Shown here: positions 22,190-33,893 of the stretch, in pieces
Layout: each line of letters begins with the position of its first letter
Numbering within the stretch: the stretch's first letter is position 1
Assembly (NCBI RefSeq): GCF_905404315.1
Contig: NC_066275.1
Span: forward strand, 8,246,001 to 8,310,000
DNA length: 64,000 nt
Direction of reading: 5' to 3'
Source: Leptidea sinapis
Taxonomy: Eukaryota; Arthropoda; Insecta; Lepidoptera; Pieridae
Program-made: the position numbers and the translations under genes
Notes under the pieces: model-generated
The model's input: the letters and a program-made list of their open reading frames with translations, nothing else
What the model was told of the DNA's origin: nothing
Databases searched by the model: none

Positions 22190-22680
22190 TGAACCTTTTA
22201 CAGTAAGGTCTACAAAGCGCAGATCCGGCCACATATGGACTATTGCTGATATCTCTGGTTTGACGCATCCAGTACCCCAGTAGCAGCTCGATCCATTTGA
22301 CCGCGTGCAACGCAGAGCAGCTCGATTTGTCGGCGACCCAGTGCTCTGTGAACGGCTGGATCACTTGGCGTTGCGTAGAGACGTCGCTTCATTATGCGTC
22401 TACCGCATGTATCACGACACGTCATAAATTGGGATATCACCCCCACCATCTCGATGTGTGGCGGTCCGCCACTGTGCACTTTTCAAGGAGCCTTCTCCCA
22501 CGTAGAATGATTTGAAATGAGCTTCCTTGTGCGGTGTTTCTGGAACGATACGACATGGGTACCTTAAAAAAAAAGCGCATACATTTTCTGGTGTTGCAAG
22601 AGAATGTGGGCGGCGGTGATCAACTAACACCAGGTTACCCGTATGCTCGTTTGTCCTCCTTTTTCCAAAAAAAAAGTAAG
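22190..22680 (+). mobile_element. LINE B C-terminus plus 3' tail (Jockey/CR1-like)
   Basis: Plus frames give VYKAQIRPHMDYC, then PFDRVQRRAARFVGDPVLCE, RLDHLALRRDVASLC and GYHPHHLDVWRSATVHFSR. The 3' UTR has GAGAATGTGGGCGGCGGTGA and GTTTGTCCTCC. This is the C-terminus of a non-LTR retrotransposon following the reverse transcriptase domain. Frames change at least twice. The ORFs listed on both strands here are pieces or shadows. Confidence 0.75.
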
Positions 22681-24700
22681 TTCATAAGAATCGACTCTTG
22701 TAGGAGGATAAGTTTTTACATCATCGTCCATGGGTTTCAAAATGTCATCCAACGATGTATATTAGTGTTACTTTAACTGGTTACTTCTAAATCTGGTCCC
22801 ATCTACTGCTCGTTTCGTCGCATCCATCATAAGATTTTAACTCAATTAAAATATATTTAATCAGAAATGAATATCTACGAGTATATATATAATACTGAAA
22901 CTATTGTATCAATTGCGCCTATCGGCTATGTTCCTCTTCATTTTCAGGATCCTTTGCATACCTTTATCAGTTCTGAAACAAACATAAAAATATATTTTTT
23001 GTAACAATTAATTAATTAATTTTCGCTATAACTTATTTTCTTTAATAGTTTATTAGATGAATTGTTTCTAATGTAGCTACGTAGAACACTCGCCAGGCAG
23101 TATTTTACTTCGGTATAACCGTAGTGTTCAGAACTAGTCGACTTCGGCTCCTGTGAAAAATACATGTTAGTAGATAAATGTGCAATATATTCTGATAGAA
23201 TCTATATATATGATCCTCAATATAAAAAAATAATCTTAATAATATCACCAATAAGACTTAAGAATAATTATATGGCACTCATATATCATATATCCCAATA
23301 GGAGTCAGGAAATGCAAACTTATTTGCAAGAGGAAGAGTAGAAATAATTATACAAAGAGCTGGGTTACCGAAGGCTATGGTGCGTCGCTCAAACAACGCT
23401 AACTTACATTTAGCTGTCAGTCAAAAACAATTTGGAATTTGGTGCTCGCGGAGGGTTGGCGGATATTGGCGCACTTTCGTGAAATATATCTAGAGAGCTG
23501 ATGCAACCAGCCATAAAAGTAGCGCTTTTCAAATAGTACATCTAATAAAAATATTATTTCCCACCTCTTTTTGAAGTAAAACATCTTTAGGCGCGACTTG
23601 AGGGTAACTCAGAATTTTTTCTGACGGAAGTAACGCTCAGTATAAAAGTCAATTGAAAGAATTTTTTAAGTCGTTATCATTTAATGGTTTAAAAAAATAT
23701 TTCAAATTCCTCATTTTTCAAGAATCTTTAAGTGTTTTTATTGTTTATTTATTACTACTATTGCAATAAATAATCTATAAGTTTTCAGAAATTTTCTGAC
23801 GGTCGTTAATTTGTTTTTGGTTTTTGTTTTTCGTTTCCATTATTAGGATAGGCAAAGGGTGCGAGACGATACAGCCATATTTATTAATATTCAATAACAA
23901 CGTCATATTGATATGTGCTAATAATATTATAACTTCAATTTCTTAATATCAATTATTTTATTTAATGAGTGAAAATTTTAAAATGTGCGAATGGTATTAA
24001 TGAATGATAAACAGAATTTAAAATGAAAATAATAATCAGTCAAAGAAAATGGCGGAATCCCAGGAACATTTAACACTTTCATAAATAAATAAGCTTAAAA
24101 GAGAAAATCAAGAACCTGATAATGACCTGTCCTGTAAAAAGTTTAATCGTTTATTTTCTGAAAAATAATAATATCAAAATATAACATTATATCATTCTTT
24201 GTAAAATATATAAAATGTCACTAGACAAAATAATATTAATTAATATAAAGTCATTCTTTTATCTTAGGTAGAGAATATGCCAAGTTTGCTCAAAAGACGA
24301 GTTATTGACTGTATAACTAATGTTTTAATTATTATATTATAACTCATCTTTTACTTATATTAATACTCCTAGCTCTTCAGTGATAGGTACGTGAGTGCTT
24401 CGTTGGTAACACGACTTTATTTAATGTATCTGTTAATAATTGCTAAAGTTAATTATTATTAAGTTTTACTTCAATCGTGCGTATAGATTACTTTTTTTTA
24501 AGATATTGAGCTTGGGTCGCGCATACCACTTACCAAGGAGTAGATATCGTGATCCTAATGATGCTGTAAATAAAAGATAAAACGTGGAACTTTTATAAGA
24601 AGGGATTAAATATGGAATGAAACATTTTTATATGTTCTTGAGTAATTTGGATCATCAGAAGCCAGCGGCAATTATGCAAGATTCCTATTACTAGGCGATC
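22681..24700. other. AT-rich intergenic DNA
   Basis: No gene, RNA or repeat recognised. A moderately GC-rich bit at about 23345-23500 (GGGTTACCGAAGGCTATGGT, GGTGCTCGCGGAGGGTTGGC) has no ORF and no match to other repeats in the window. Confidence 0.5.
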
Positions 24701-24704
24701 CCTA

Positions 24705-24830
24705 GCTAAGTTCTTAAAAGGCCGCCAACGCTCCTGTGTTTCCTCTCGTGGTGCAGGAAAATATGTGCGGCAATGATCATTTAACATCAGGTGACCCGTC
24801 AGATCATTAGTCATCCTCTTCCATAAAAAG
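24705..24830 (+). mobile_element. LINE B 3' tail fragment
   Basis: TTAAAAGGCCGCCAACGCTC CTGTG, GTGCGGCAATGATCATTTAA and CTCTTCCATAAAAAG match the tail consensus. The 73-residue minus ORF is antisense to it. Confidence 0.65.
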
Positions 24831-25221
24831 TAGGCAGTTCATATTTTCTTTTGTTCTCCATCCCAACAATCGACAGTCAAGACATGGGGATACTCGATAA
24901 AGCGAATAAAATAATTTGGGCGCTCTAGTGTATATTTTTACAACAATTAATTATGCACTATCGTTTCAACACTCATGCAAGATAACATCTATCGGATATG
25001 CTAGTCATTATTAATATGGCAGTGTAGAAATGTAACTAGGAAAAATAGCAGTTTTCAAGGACTGTTCGACTGCCTATAAAAAGTGTTTTTCTTATAAGAT
25101 CTTAATTAGCTATATAAGATTAGGATTAATATAGCAAGATTAGCAACCAAATCAAATTTAATAAAATCGCCCAAATCCGTAATGATGAAACATTCATATA
25201 TTTTTTATTTATATTATTATA

Positions 25222-25531
25222 CTAGCTGACCAAGCAAACGTTGTATTGCCGATATTAAAATCGCGATACAAAAGTAACTGTTGATCGTAGATGGGTGAAA
25301 ATTTGAAGTTGTATGTATTGTTATGTATGTTGACCCATAATCAAACAAATTTTAAATTTTTTTTTTTTTAAATTGGCGTGTACCACCCCAAACATTTAGG
25401 GGGATGAAAAATAGATGTTGTCCGATTCTCAGACCTACCCAATATGCATTCAAAATTTAATGAGAATCGGCCAAGCCGTTTCGAAGGAGTTTAACTACAA
25501 ACACTGCGACATGAGAATTTTACAGATTAGA
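25222..25531 (-). mobile_element. Non-autonomous Helitron
   Basis: On the minus strand it starts TCTAATCTGTAAAATTCTCA (from 25531) and ends ACGTTTGCTTGGTCAGCTAG (at 25222), flanked by A and T as Helitron insertion predicts. Body blocks (CTCCTTCGAAACGGCTTGGC, GGTAGGTCTGAGAATCGG, CCCCCTAAATGTTTGGGGTG) are shared with the plus-strand copy at 40976-41272. Confidence 0.75.
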
Positions 25532-26300
25532 TTTATTTCCTTTTGCTACTGCTTCGACTTTTTCATAAAACTCCAACGGCCTTACAAATAAACTTAAACC
25601 AATGAACCAAGAATATGCAAAATATTGACTATAGGTATCCCTGGCAACACTGTCAATACAATGAAAATTCTGAAGTTTTTCGATAGTCAAACGTCCTTGC
25701 AAATAAACGCTGGAAAATTTGTAATACGTCGGAATAAACCAATCGCAAAATGTCTATTTGTAAACATTTTGCATAATATTATTTGTTTATTATAATATAT
25801 TTATGATAATTTTATTTGTAAGGCCCCAAGTACCACAAGTAGATCAATTATATTTGTATTAAAAAGCAATATATTTTTGAAATACAAGGTCCCATATTAG
25901 CAATCTCAAAATGTCAGCTCTATATAATTCCGAGTACATGTACAGCATTTCAGCAGCGGCCCCGTTACAACGCCATCTATCATTTTCTCCATCTCCTCGC
26001 CGGGTTAAACACGTAAGTGACACTGACGCCCGATGCCAAATAACATAGACCTTCCTTCATTGATACCTCGAGACTGAAGTTTATTATTAAATAATAACCT
26101 GGGAGGTCATATTAAATTGGTAGTTTTATTTCCGATTTCCTTCTAAGGCCTGCGTCAGGTAAGGTTACGGTCAGGCGAGTGAAATGTTATGGCTTGATTT
26201 GAATTGCACTGGACAGCCTACCTTGTGTGGATTAAAATCAATATGAAACAGATTAACTTTCGAACGACTTAAGTGATAATTGCTTCAGAAATTTTCCGAT
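25532..26300. other. Intergenic DNA
   Basis: No gene recognised. CGCCATCT at 25971-25978 is an isolated CTCF-like core (AGATGGCG on minus). The small minus ORF at 25520-25702 overlaps the Helitron end and is not supported. Confidence 0.45.
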
Positions 26301-26301
26301 A

Positions 26302-27095
26302 TCCCTACTAATATTATAAATGTGAATGTAAGTTGTTTGTTGCGCTATTACCACTGAAACGATTTTGATGAAATTTAGTACAGAGATAGACAAGAACTTG
26401 GAAAAGAACATAGGCTTGAACTTTTTATCTTGAATAAGAAATTTGGAGGGGTTGAAATCAGGGGTAGAAGTTTGTATGGAAGTTCGTCATTATCAAATAT
26501 GCCACCATAAAACTTTGTTATTAGGTACCTACTTGATAAGAAATTAATAATAATAATAATAATATTGACACACTTTTTACACAAATTATCTTGCCCCAAG
26601 TTAAGCATATATAGCCTGTGTTATGGGTTACAAGACAATGATATATTTAATACAATAAACATACATATAAACATACATAAATACATTTAAACATCTATGA
26701 CTCGGAAACAAACATCCATATTCATCATATAAATGTTTGTACGAGCGTTTTTGATATTTCGACCTGTGTAGTGTGGAAATAAGGGATGAAATTAAAAAAA
26801 TATGGCGCTGAAAAGTATCTAACAGGAGTAGATACTTTAAGAAAAAAATATTTTTCACACACTTTATGTGGCGTGCTCACGAGTATGAAACCAGCAAAAT
26901 TTTCATGTTTTAAGCATGGGATAGAAAAACAAAATAAAGTTGTTTATAAAAATGTATTAAAATAAGCAATTTATAGTTAGCCGCAGCAGTTTGTATGTGT
27001 ATTATTTGCAAAGTATTCTAAAAAATAATATTTGCTGCTCAGGTGAATTGGAATTGTTACAATTCCACGCGGACGAAGTCGTGGGTAAAAGTACT
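26302..27095 (+). mobile_element. Helitron interrupted by a SINE
   Basis: Begins with the common Lepidoptera Helitron start TCCCTACTAATATTATAAAT at 26302, preceded by A. Ends near 27065-27085 with a hairpin, CCACGCGGACGAAGTCGTGG, as Helitron 3' ends have just before CTAG; the CTAG itself has decayed. The tRNA SINE at 26562-26742 sits inside. The 77- and 76-residue minus ORFs cross the SINE and are not genes. Confidence 0.65.
26562..26742 (-). mobile_element. tRNA SINE, body only
   Basis: Inverted AATATTGACACACTTTTTAC, AGCATATATAGCCTGTGTTA and GACTCGGAAACAAACATCC. The tRNA head is missing, so this is a 5'-truncated copy inside a Helitron, with a TAATAATAATAATAA target-side microsatellite. Confidence 0.75.
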
Positions 27096-27469
27096 TAATA
27101 TAGTTTTAACGTTTCCTTTCAATAAATTCAAGTTATTTTACCTATGGAATGCAAACGTAATCTGATCTAAAACTTTCAGATATTTTTAATAATTGTATGA
27201 AACTTTGTGTTTTCTTTTAAAATGGTAAGAGAAAATTGAAGAACATCAAAAGTGGTAGGAATAATTCAAGGAGGCAATGATAGCGGTATTTCATTGTTCA
27301 CGTCATTAGGTTATCAAGGATATATAATGAATGCAAGTTTGTTCGTATTTAGACATAAAGATAGAAGGAAAAGTAATAATTTAGAACCTAGTATCTACAT
27401 GTATAAGTATAATATAATATAAGTCTAAAAAATTAATTTAAAGTGAAACAATATTGTGGAATATTATTT

Positions 27470-27680
27470 TCTGTACGTCACAAGGTGGTCCCAATTTTCT
27501 TATCAATACATATTATTATTAAACAGAGTCCTCAGCCGCGTCTATCTGCCTGTCTGTTCGCAATAATTTCAAAAACTGTCACACCGATTTTCAAACTGTT
27601 TCGACCAATGGATAGCGTGGTTCTCGACGAAGGTTTTCGTATATAATTTGTTATGTTTTTGTACACATTTTTGTACCTAC
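27470..27680 (+). mobile_element. Decayed non-autonomous repeat, same body as at 7980-8150
   Basis: TATTATTAAACAGAGTCCTC AGCCGCGTC, TCAAAAACTGTC, ACCAATGGATAGCGTGGTTC and TATAATTTGTTATGTTTTTG. The inverse order is seen at 7980-8150. The 67-residue ORF is read through it. Confidence 0.5.
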
Positions 27681-28334
27681 ATTATGTTACAGATATTTGT
27701 TGGAGGTGTTGGAAAAAATAAGCTGCCTGGGAATTTTCAATGAAAACGCTGTCTAAACCCTTTGAGATATAACAAAATAATTAAAAGTGGAATTGTGTAT
27801 CTTATATAGGTCTACAAAAAAGCGCATAATGGCATATGTCTATCTCATAAGGATTATAAAACGTTTTAAAAATTAAAAAAAGGTTATTATAAAACGGTTA
27901 CACAAAAGCAGTTTACACAAATACTCATTCAGGTCTCCGCGAACTTTGGATATAACTATCAAAATCAAATACACATATAGAAAAAGAAGACGTTCATGCA
28001 GATAAGAAAGAAAGAAAGAAGAAATATATTTTTTATTTATTTTGAAACTTATAAGTAGCGTGTACAAATACAAAATATATAAAATAACAATAAACTTAAG
28101 ATTCATAAACAAGCAAAAAAACAAAAAGATTGAAACATTTCTACTAAATACGATTCAAAAAATGGTCCCAACTCAGCATGTTTGCTGGTTTGAAAGCCAA
28201 TGCTGGTCTTCCGTTGGACCATTTGGTGACGTCACGATAAATATTTAGATATCAAATAAAGAAAATCTTTTTAATGTTGGGAAACTAAATGCAACGTGGA
28301 AGAAAAACTAAATCTTATAAACTTACATAGTAAT
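27681..28334. other. AT-rich intergenic DNA
   Basis: Open frames on both strands (27873-28248) come from low-complexity A/T sequence. No domain recognised. Confidence 0.5.
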
Positions 28335-28592
28335 AATAATATTGACACATTTTTTACACAAATTATCTTGCCCCAAATTAGGCATATAGCCTGTGTTATG
28401 GGTTGCAAGACAACGACTTATTTAATACAACAGACTTACTTATACATACATAAAATATATAAACATACATAAATACTTATAAACATCCATGACTCGGAAA
28501 CAAACATCCATTTTCATCATATAAATGCTTGCACAAAAGGTAGAAAAGGTTGTATCGCTAGCCACTCGGATATACAGGTCGTCTAATAAGGT
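28335..28592 (-). mobile_element. tRNA SINE with decayed head
   Basis: Inverted body from ATTGACACATTTTTTACACA to CATCATATAAATGCTTGCAC. The head TATCGCTAGCCACTCGGATA TACAGGTCG has lost the B box (TTCGAACCC replaced by AGAAAAGG-type sequence). Confidence 0.75.
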
Positions 28593-28626
28593 TACATAAT
28601 ATAGCCTAATTTAAATTTATAAAATA

Positions 28627-28990
28627 CTAGCTGATGCCCGCCACTCCGCGTAAATAAAGTGCTTTTAAAAATAATAAGCAAGTTTGGAATTGAAGATTAT
28701 CTCATGTCCTATTCCAGATCCGATTCCCGTTTTCGCTCCCGTTCCAAACATTTATATGAATATCATTTCGAGGAAGATTGCTATGGAAAACTAAACCTAC
28801 TATTGGTATTATTATAGCTCATCAATGTGACTTTCAGATTTTCATTAATCCCGCGGGAGCCATGATATTTTCCAGGATAAAATGTAGCCTATGTCCTTTC
28901 CCAAGTTCTAGTCTATCGCTGTATCAAATTTCATCAAAATCGTTTCATACAAACAAACAAACTTACATTCACATTTATAATATTATTAGA
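28627..28990 (-). mobile_element. Non-autonomous Helitron, 364 bp
   Basis: Minus strand: TCTAATAATATTATAAATGT at 28990 and CATCAGCTAG ending at 28627, with the T-equivalent base outside. Body: CAAAATCGTTTCATACAAAC, GCCTATGTCCTTTCCCAAG and a 3' GC block. The shorter relative at 52475-52863 shares the body blocks CTCATGTCCTATTCCAG and AAAATGTAGCCTATG. Confidence 0.75.
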
Positions 28991-29395
28991 GAAGGTATAC
29001 AATATCAATATTCGTAGAGTATTTAATAAAAATATAATCATAAAGCCGATCCCTCAAACAGTTCAGCATTGATCAGCTCTGCTTTCGAACGCCGCCAGCG
29101 GAGCGTTTGTGATAAATGATGAACGGGACAATGTGCCTGCAGATTCTTTTGTTGATGCCCGCTTTTTGTGTGGACATTGATGATCGTAACGTGGCCACGA
29201 CGTGCTCTGACAACGAATCTTTCGTTTTGCACAGTTTTGTTACTGACCCATGTCATGTCGCTGTAATAGGTATCCGTAGAAAAATAATCATTGATTTATG
29301 TGGTACGAAATTATTTTAGTATCACAGCTTAAGTAATATTAATAAATCAAATCAAAATCACTTTATTCATGTAGGTCAAGGAAATGACACTAATT
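28991..29395. other. Intergenic DNA; ORFs open on both strands at 29038-29319
   Basis: The stretch 29040-29260 (CAGTTCAGCATTGATCAGCT, GAACGCCGCCAGCGGAGCG, ACGTGGCCACGACGTGCTC) is GC-richer and open on both strands (72 and 67 residues). Neither translation shows a motif I recognise, and it matches no repeat in the window. It could be a decayed transposon piece. Confidence 0.3.
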
Positions 29396-29657
29396 TACCA
29401 GTGGCTCCTTTACACCGGTGTAAGCATTATTGTGTTTCGGTCTGAAGGGTGCCGTAGCTAGTGAAATTACTGGGCAAATGAGACTTAACATTTTATGTTT
29501 CAAGGTGACGAGCTCAATTGCGGAGCCGCTCAGAATTTTGGGGTTTTCAAGAATGCTGCGCTTTCTAATCTTCGCTTCCTAATCCATTTCATTGTATTGG
29601 GCAGTGCGTATCAATTATCTTCTACCAGTCTTGTCCCTTATTGTCATAAAAAAAATT
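29396..29657 (+). mobile_element. Element A with internal changes
   Basis: TTACCAGTGGCTCCTTTACA at the left (part of the head deleted), CTTGTCCCTTATTGTCATAA plus A-run at the right. A short insertion, TTTCTAATCTTCGCTTCCTA, lies near 29562. Confidence 0.75.
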
Positions 29658-29659
29658 GT

Positions 29660-30512
29660 TCTTAGCTTTCATTAATAAAAAACGTTTTGATCACGGGTTT
29701 ACTATCAGGAATTTGATTTTTGTTAGATATCTTGTTAATAGTAACAAATTGCCCAAATGCTGAAATTATAATTGAATAAACAATTAAATCATAAGCAAAA
29801 TCCTATAAAAAGTATCTCATTTAAATGTGTGATCATCCCAACATGTAGACGGGATGTGCTACACCCGGGGGCAACCTAAAAAACGGGTTTGTTTTGAAAG
29901 ATAGCCCTAGATAGCCCACAGACCAAACAAAACACAACGCCTTAGTTGCTATTTATCGTTGGTTTAAAATGGAACTTCCGCGGGCATCCCCTGTTAGCTT
30001 ACTTACTACTAAATAATAGTAGTAATAATAGGAGATTTCGAATCAATCCAAAGCATGGAAATCACACTGAAGTGTGTGTCCATTATATTTGTACAAAATC
30101 GATAGCCCGGAAGCTAAGTTTTTACACACTCCTTACTTTCACATTACCAAATAGAACGTAAAACATGTTTTCTTAAATATCTTATGCAATAACTTACATA
30201 TTAAGTACCTTTTAACCAATACATCGTTAATCAATATTATCTACTTTAAAGATGAAATGCACTTTGGAATATTCGTACATCAAATAAAACGGGAGTTAAT
30301 TTCGTATAATTAAAACATTCTCAAACGTGTTCGGATCCATCTTATCATAATGAGTGCATTATTTATTAGTTACGATAACTCATCTCTTTGAAGCAACATC
30401 AAAGTATGAGAGCATCTGTTAGACTCACTAACAATTGTATTGATAACGAGTGTTTGGAAACTTTCTTTATATAAGCCTACTTTTTTTATTTACTACACCT
30501 GCGTGTGTGAGT
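29660..30512. other. Intergenic DNA
   Basis: Nothing recognised. The 71-residue plus ORF (29946-30161) has no known motif. Confidence 0.45.
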
Positions 30513-30715
30513 ATTTTTTTATGGAAAAGGAGGACAAAGGAGAGTACGGGTTACGGGTGTTAAGGGGTCGCTAACACCCACATTCTCTTGCAACACCAGA
30601 AGAATCACAGGAGCGTTGCCGACCTTAAAAGAAGTTGTACGCGCTTTTTTTTAAAGTACTCATGTCATATCGTCCCGGAAAAATCGCACATGCTTTTAAC
30701 GTACGTGGAAGAAAG
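30513..30715 (-). mobile_element. LINE B 3' tail, inverted
   Basis: TTTTTTATGGAAAAGGAGGA, AACACCCACATTCTCTTGCA and GTACTCATGTCATATCGTCC CGGAAA are the reverse of the LINE B tail and the last coding block (PGRYDMGT). Confidence 0.65.
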
Positions 30716-31134
30716 TTGTCTAAAGTAAAAGTCTATCTATCTATATTTGTAACAGAATCTTGCCTTGGTCAGTAATTTCATATTAGGTGGACATGACGAC
30801 CGAAGGACCTGAACGAATCAGGGATCGATGACAATATAATATTCTCATAACATCAGTCCTATATCCTAAACAAGGTCGATACAAGAAGAAATCAGGCTTA
30901 TGTTAACTGCTATTATTATTGCGACCAATACAACTGGGCTATTAAGGCGTTAATACATGCCAGTGACCTTGCTCAGTGTTAGGTGAGGGGGGACCAGGGA
31001 GTCGGCGTCGTATTTAAATCTCTAGAACCATAAGGCGTAGAGACTAAAATTTGGTAGAAATAGTCCTTTCGCCGAGTAGAGATCAGCTATGAACTGATTT
31101 TACAAAATTTTACAAGATTTTTTTCACTATGGAC

Positions 31135-31345
31135 AGAACAACAACAAGAGGAATCACAGGAGCGTTGCCGGCCTTTAAGGAAGGTGTACGCGCTTTTTTG
31201 TCGGTTTTTTCTCATTCCACAGCTCAGGTTAAACCGCTCTTCGGAACACTCCCCGTGATAAATGCGGTAGAATACATAAAATGTAGCGACGTCTCTACGC
31301 AACGCCATGTGATCCAGCCGTTCACAGAGCACTGGGCCCCCGTTT
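31135..31345 (-). mobile_element. LINE B C-terminal fragment, inverted
   Basis: Minus reading gives VLCERLDH, then FYRIYHGECSEERFNL, with CACAGGAGCGTTGCCGGCCT in the tail. The plus- and minus-strand ORFs at 31087-31347 are this fragment and its shadow. An internal deletion removes the HHLDVWRS block. Confidence 0.7.
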
Positions 31346-31689
31346 AGCTTTTACCTAAACTTAATATACCAAGGTCAATTTATGATTGTGAAATTTGTTA
31401 TTGATGACAAAATATGTGATTTGAAACAATAAGAAGTACAATATCCATCCGCTGTATTACATCATACATGATACACTATTATATTTTTTTTAAACTACTA
31501 GTGATATTAATTAAAAGAAAAACGGTTATTACTAGAGTGAATTTTCGGCATTCAAAGGCCTTTAGCACGGCCTACGTATTTAAAAGGCTCTAAACGCATA
31601 TATCTTGAATGACGCCGCAGAGCTTAACTTAAGTATAAAATATTACTTTATTTTTAATTGCTCTTAATCTATAACATTGATATAACACA

Positions 31690-31795
31690 AATTGATAAAA
31701 CAAAATTTTTGCTCAGTGAGTTTCTTGTGACTTCTTCTCAACTACTTACGTTAGTGAAGCATAGTAAATTTGGTATGTGAGCCGGATGATTTATT
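31690..31795 (+). mobile_element. Weak LINE 3' tail remnant
   Basis: CAGTGAGTTTCTTGTGACTT CTTCTCAACT recalls the tail at 888-1050; the rest is decayed. Confidence 0.35.
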
Positions 31796-32095
31796 TACTT
31801 CCTACTACCTTCATACTCATAACTAAAGAATACTATTATTGTTTAAGATGAAACCTCGTGTCCTTTAGTCAACCCGAGCTGACTTTAACGGATGCCTAAA
31901 TAAGTTTACACTTTAAAAATTACACACTAGTTTGATCACGTAGAGAGGTGTGAACGCAGACTGACTGTTTAAATTGAAAGAATATCAATGGACGTGTTGG
32001 AAAAGGTTGCATTTGGTGTACATATCACTGTCAGATCGACGATGTACTGAGAAGAGTTACTACCAAGATTAATAGGGCTTGTATTGAAAGTTCTT

Positions 32096-32340
32096 ACCAG
32101 TGGGAGAAGTCTTTGCACAGACCAGGACGTCGTTTTCTGCCGTGAAGCAGTAATGTATTATTGTGTTTCGGTCTTAAGGGTGCCGTAAACTGAAATTACT
32201 GGGCAAATTACTGGACGAGCGCGAGAATTTTTGGGTTTTCTCAAGAATCGCATCACTGCATTGTAATAGTCAGGGCCTTTCAATTACCATCAGATGGACA
32301 TACTACTCGTCCCATGCCTTAACGCCATAAAAACCTTGGA
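32096..32340 (+). mobile_element. Element A with deletions
   Basis: TTACCAGTGGGAGAAGTCTT at the left, then GTGAAGCAGTAATGTATTAT, TTTTGGGTTTTCTCAAGAAT and a degraded ACTCGTCCCATGCC...CATAAAA end. Confidence 0.7.
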
Positions 32341-32536
32341 GTATGTCATCAAACAAGTGGACTTGCTAAGGCAGCAGCGAATGCAGAATCGTTACAAATG
32401 ATGTTATTGATTAAGTCTAGATTATTTCAGTATTTTTATGATATTTATGAATATCATTGCTTGTATTAATGTATTTAATAATTGGGTTAACCATAATAAT
32501 ATCAGATATATGTGACTATGTAGAATATCTATTCTA

Positions 32537-33268
32537 TCTATATATATAAAAATGAATTGCTGTTCGTTAGTCTCGCTAAAACTCGAGAACGGCTGGACCG
32601 ATTTGGCTAATTTTGGTCTTGAATTATTTGTGGAAGTCCAGGGAAGGTTTAAAAGGTGAATAAATAGGAAAATGCTGCTAAATTAAATAAAAACAACAAA
32701 TTTGTTTTTCCTTTGATGTTTCCATACATAACTTCTATGAGAGAATTTATTGACGCACGGTTTGACAGTTCTGCTGTGAAACAATTTCATTATGACAGCA
32801 GGGTGCATATTTTACGAAGTAATTTTTGATGTTATGATATATTATTGACAAATTCATATAAAAACATTATTTTATCTATACTAATATATAAAGCTGCAGT
32901 GTTTGTTTGTTTGATTGTTTGTTTGAACGCGCTAATCTCTGGTCCTACTACTAATACTGGTCCGATTTGAATGATTCTTTCAGTATTGGGTAGTCCATTT
33001 ATCGAGGAAGGCTATAGGCTATGTTTTTTTTTTCAAAATTATCGATCCGTAATAAAATTGCTATTTTGTAACACAAGGTGTAAAATCGAAAACCTATTTT
33101 TGCGTGCGACACTACAAACAATAGAACAAAATGATGTACAGGCTATAATATAGGCAATATTTTATTACTTATAAAACTATCGCGTGAATTATACTTTATA
33201 TGGCAAAACAACGTTTGCCGGATCAGGTAGTTTATTATATACAGAACAACGTCTGTCGGGTCAGCTAG
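32537..33268 (+). mobile_element. Non-autonomous Helitron (outer), interrupted by another Helitron
   Basis: Starts TCTATATATATAAAAATGAA at 32537 after an A and ends CGTCTGTCGGGTCAGCTAG at 33268 before a T. The 3' end is identical to that of the copy at 53625-54035. Without the inner element (32875-33230) it would be about 376 bp. Confidence 0.75.
32875..33230 (+). mobile_element. Nested non-autonomous Helitron
   Basis: Starts TCTATACTAATATATAAAGC at 32875 (preceded by A) and ends CGTTTGCCGGATCAGGTAG at 33230 (followed by T); CTAG has mutated to GTAG. It lies fully inside the outer Helitron. The 60-residue ORF inside is not a gene. Confidence 0.7.
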
Positions 33269-33723
33269 TATATAATAAATAATTATACATTTCCGTTCAA
33301 ATCTAAATATTGCTTGCAAAAATGCAGGTTTGAAATGCCTGTTACTAAAAGTAAATTATAGCGGACGGTATACTAATATGATTTATAATTATTAATTACC
33401 TTCGGACATACAATGAGTCATTTTCAAATTTGTTTGGTGTTAATTTATGGGCCTCGGACATCAAATGGCGTTCAAATAACGATTAACATATTTTTGATAA
33501 GAAGATTATATTGAATAGCATTTCTCCCTCGTTACGTGAAGGTAATTAGCGTGTCTATTCATCTTCAGAGTTTTTATACTGCGAGTAGAATTCGAGATGT
33601 TTTATTATTTACCAGCTGGAATACCCTATGGTCCAGTTGGGTAAAACTTTGCTCTTCCAAACAATATGTTATGTTTTTAAAGTGATAACCCTCACTTCTA
33701 GGATTAATACACAAATAAAATTT

Positions 33724-33893
33724 GATGAACGATGCGGGATTCGAACCCACGACCTCCGGCGTTCCGTGCCGGTGCTCTAACCAACTGAGCTAACCGTCCG
33801 AGTACCGCCTCGTTATAAAATACTGTTTGCTTTGTTCAACTCTCAGGATGAAGCCACAACCAGGTCGTGGGTTCGAATCCCGCATCGTTCATA
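33724..33893 (-). repeat. Inverted-repeat element built around a tRNA-like sequence
   Basis: Left arm 33724-33755 and right arm 33862-33893 are 32 bases long and complementary at 31. Each holds a pol III B box (GGTTCGAATCC in the minus reading on the left, in the plus reading on the right). Between the left arm and 33799 the minus strand forms a nearly complete tRNA fold. The element is flanked by AAATTT-rich sequence that extends the complementarity imperfectly. Confidence 0.7.
33728..33799 (-). tRNA. tRNA-like sequence, probably a SINE or pseudo-tRNA
   Basis: 72 bases from GGACGGTTAGCTCAGTTGG. The acceptor stem GGACGGT pairs with ATCGTTC over 7 positions (two G-U). The D stem is GCTC/GAGC, the anticodon stem CCGGC/GCCGG with loop ACGGAAC, and the T stem GTGGG/CCCGC with loop TTCGAAT. 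The formal anticodon is GGA, but position 33 is C instead of the invariant U, and there is no long variable arm as a serine tRNA needs. It is more likely the tRNA-derived head of a repeat than a working tRNA gene. Confidence 0.35.
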
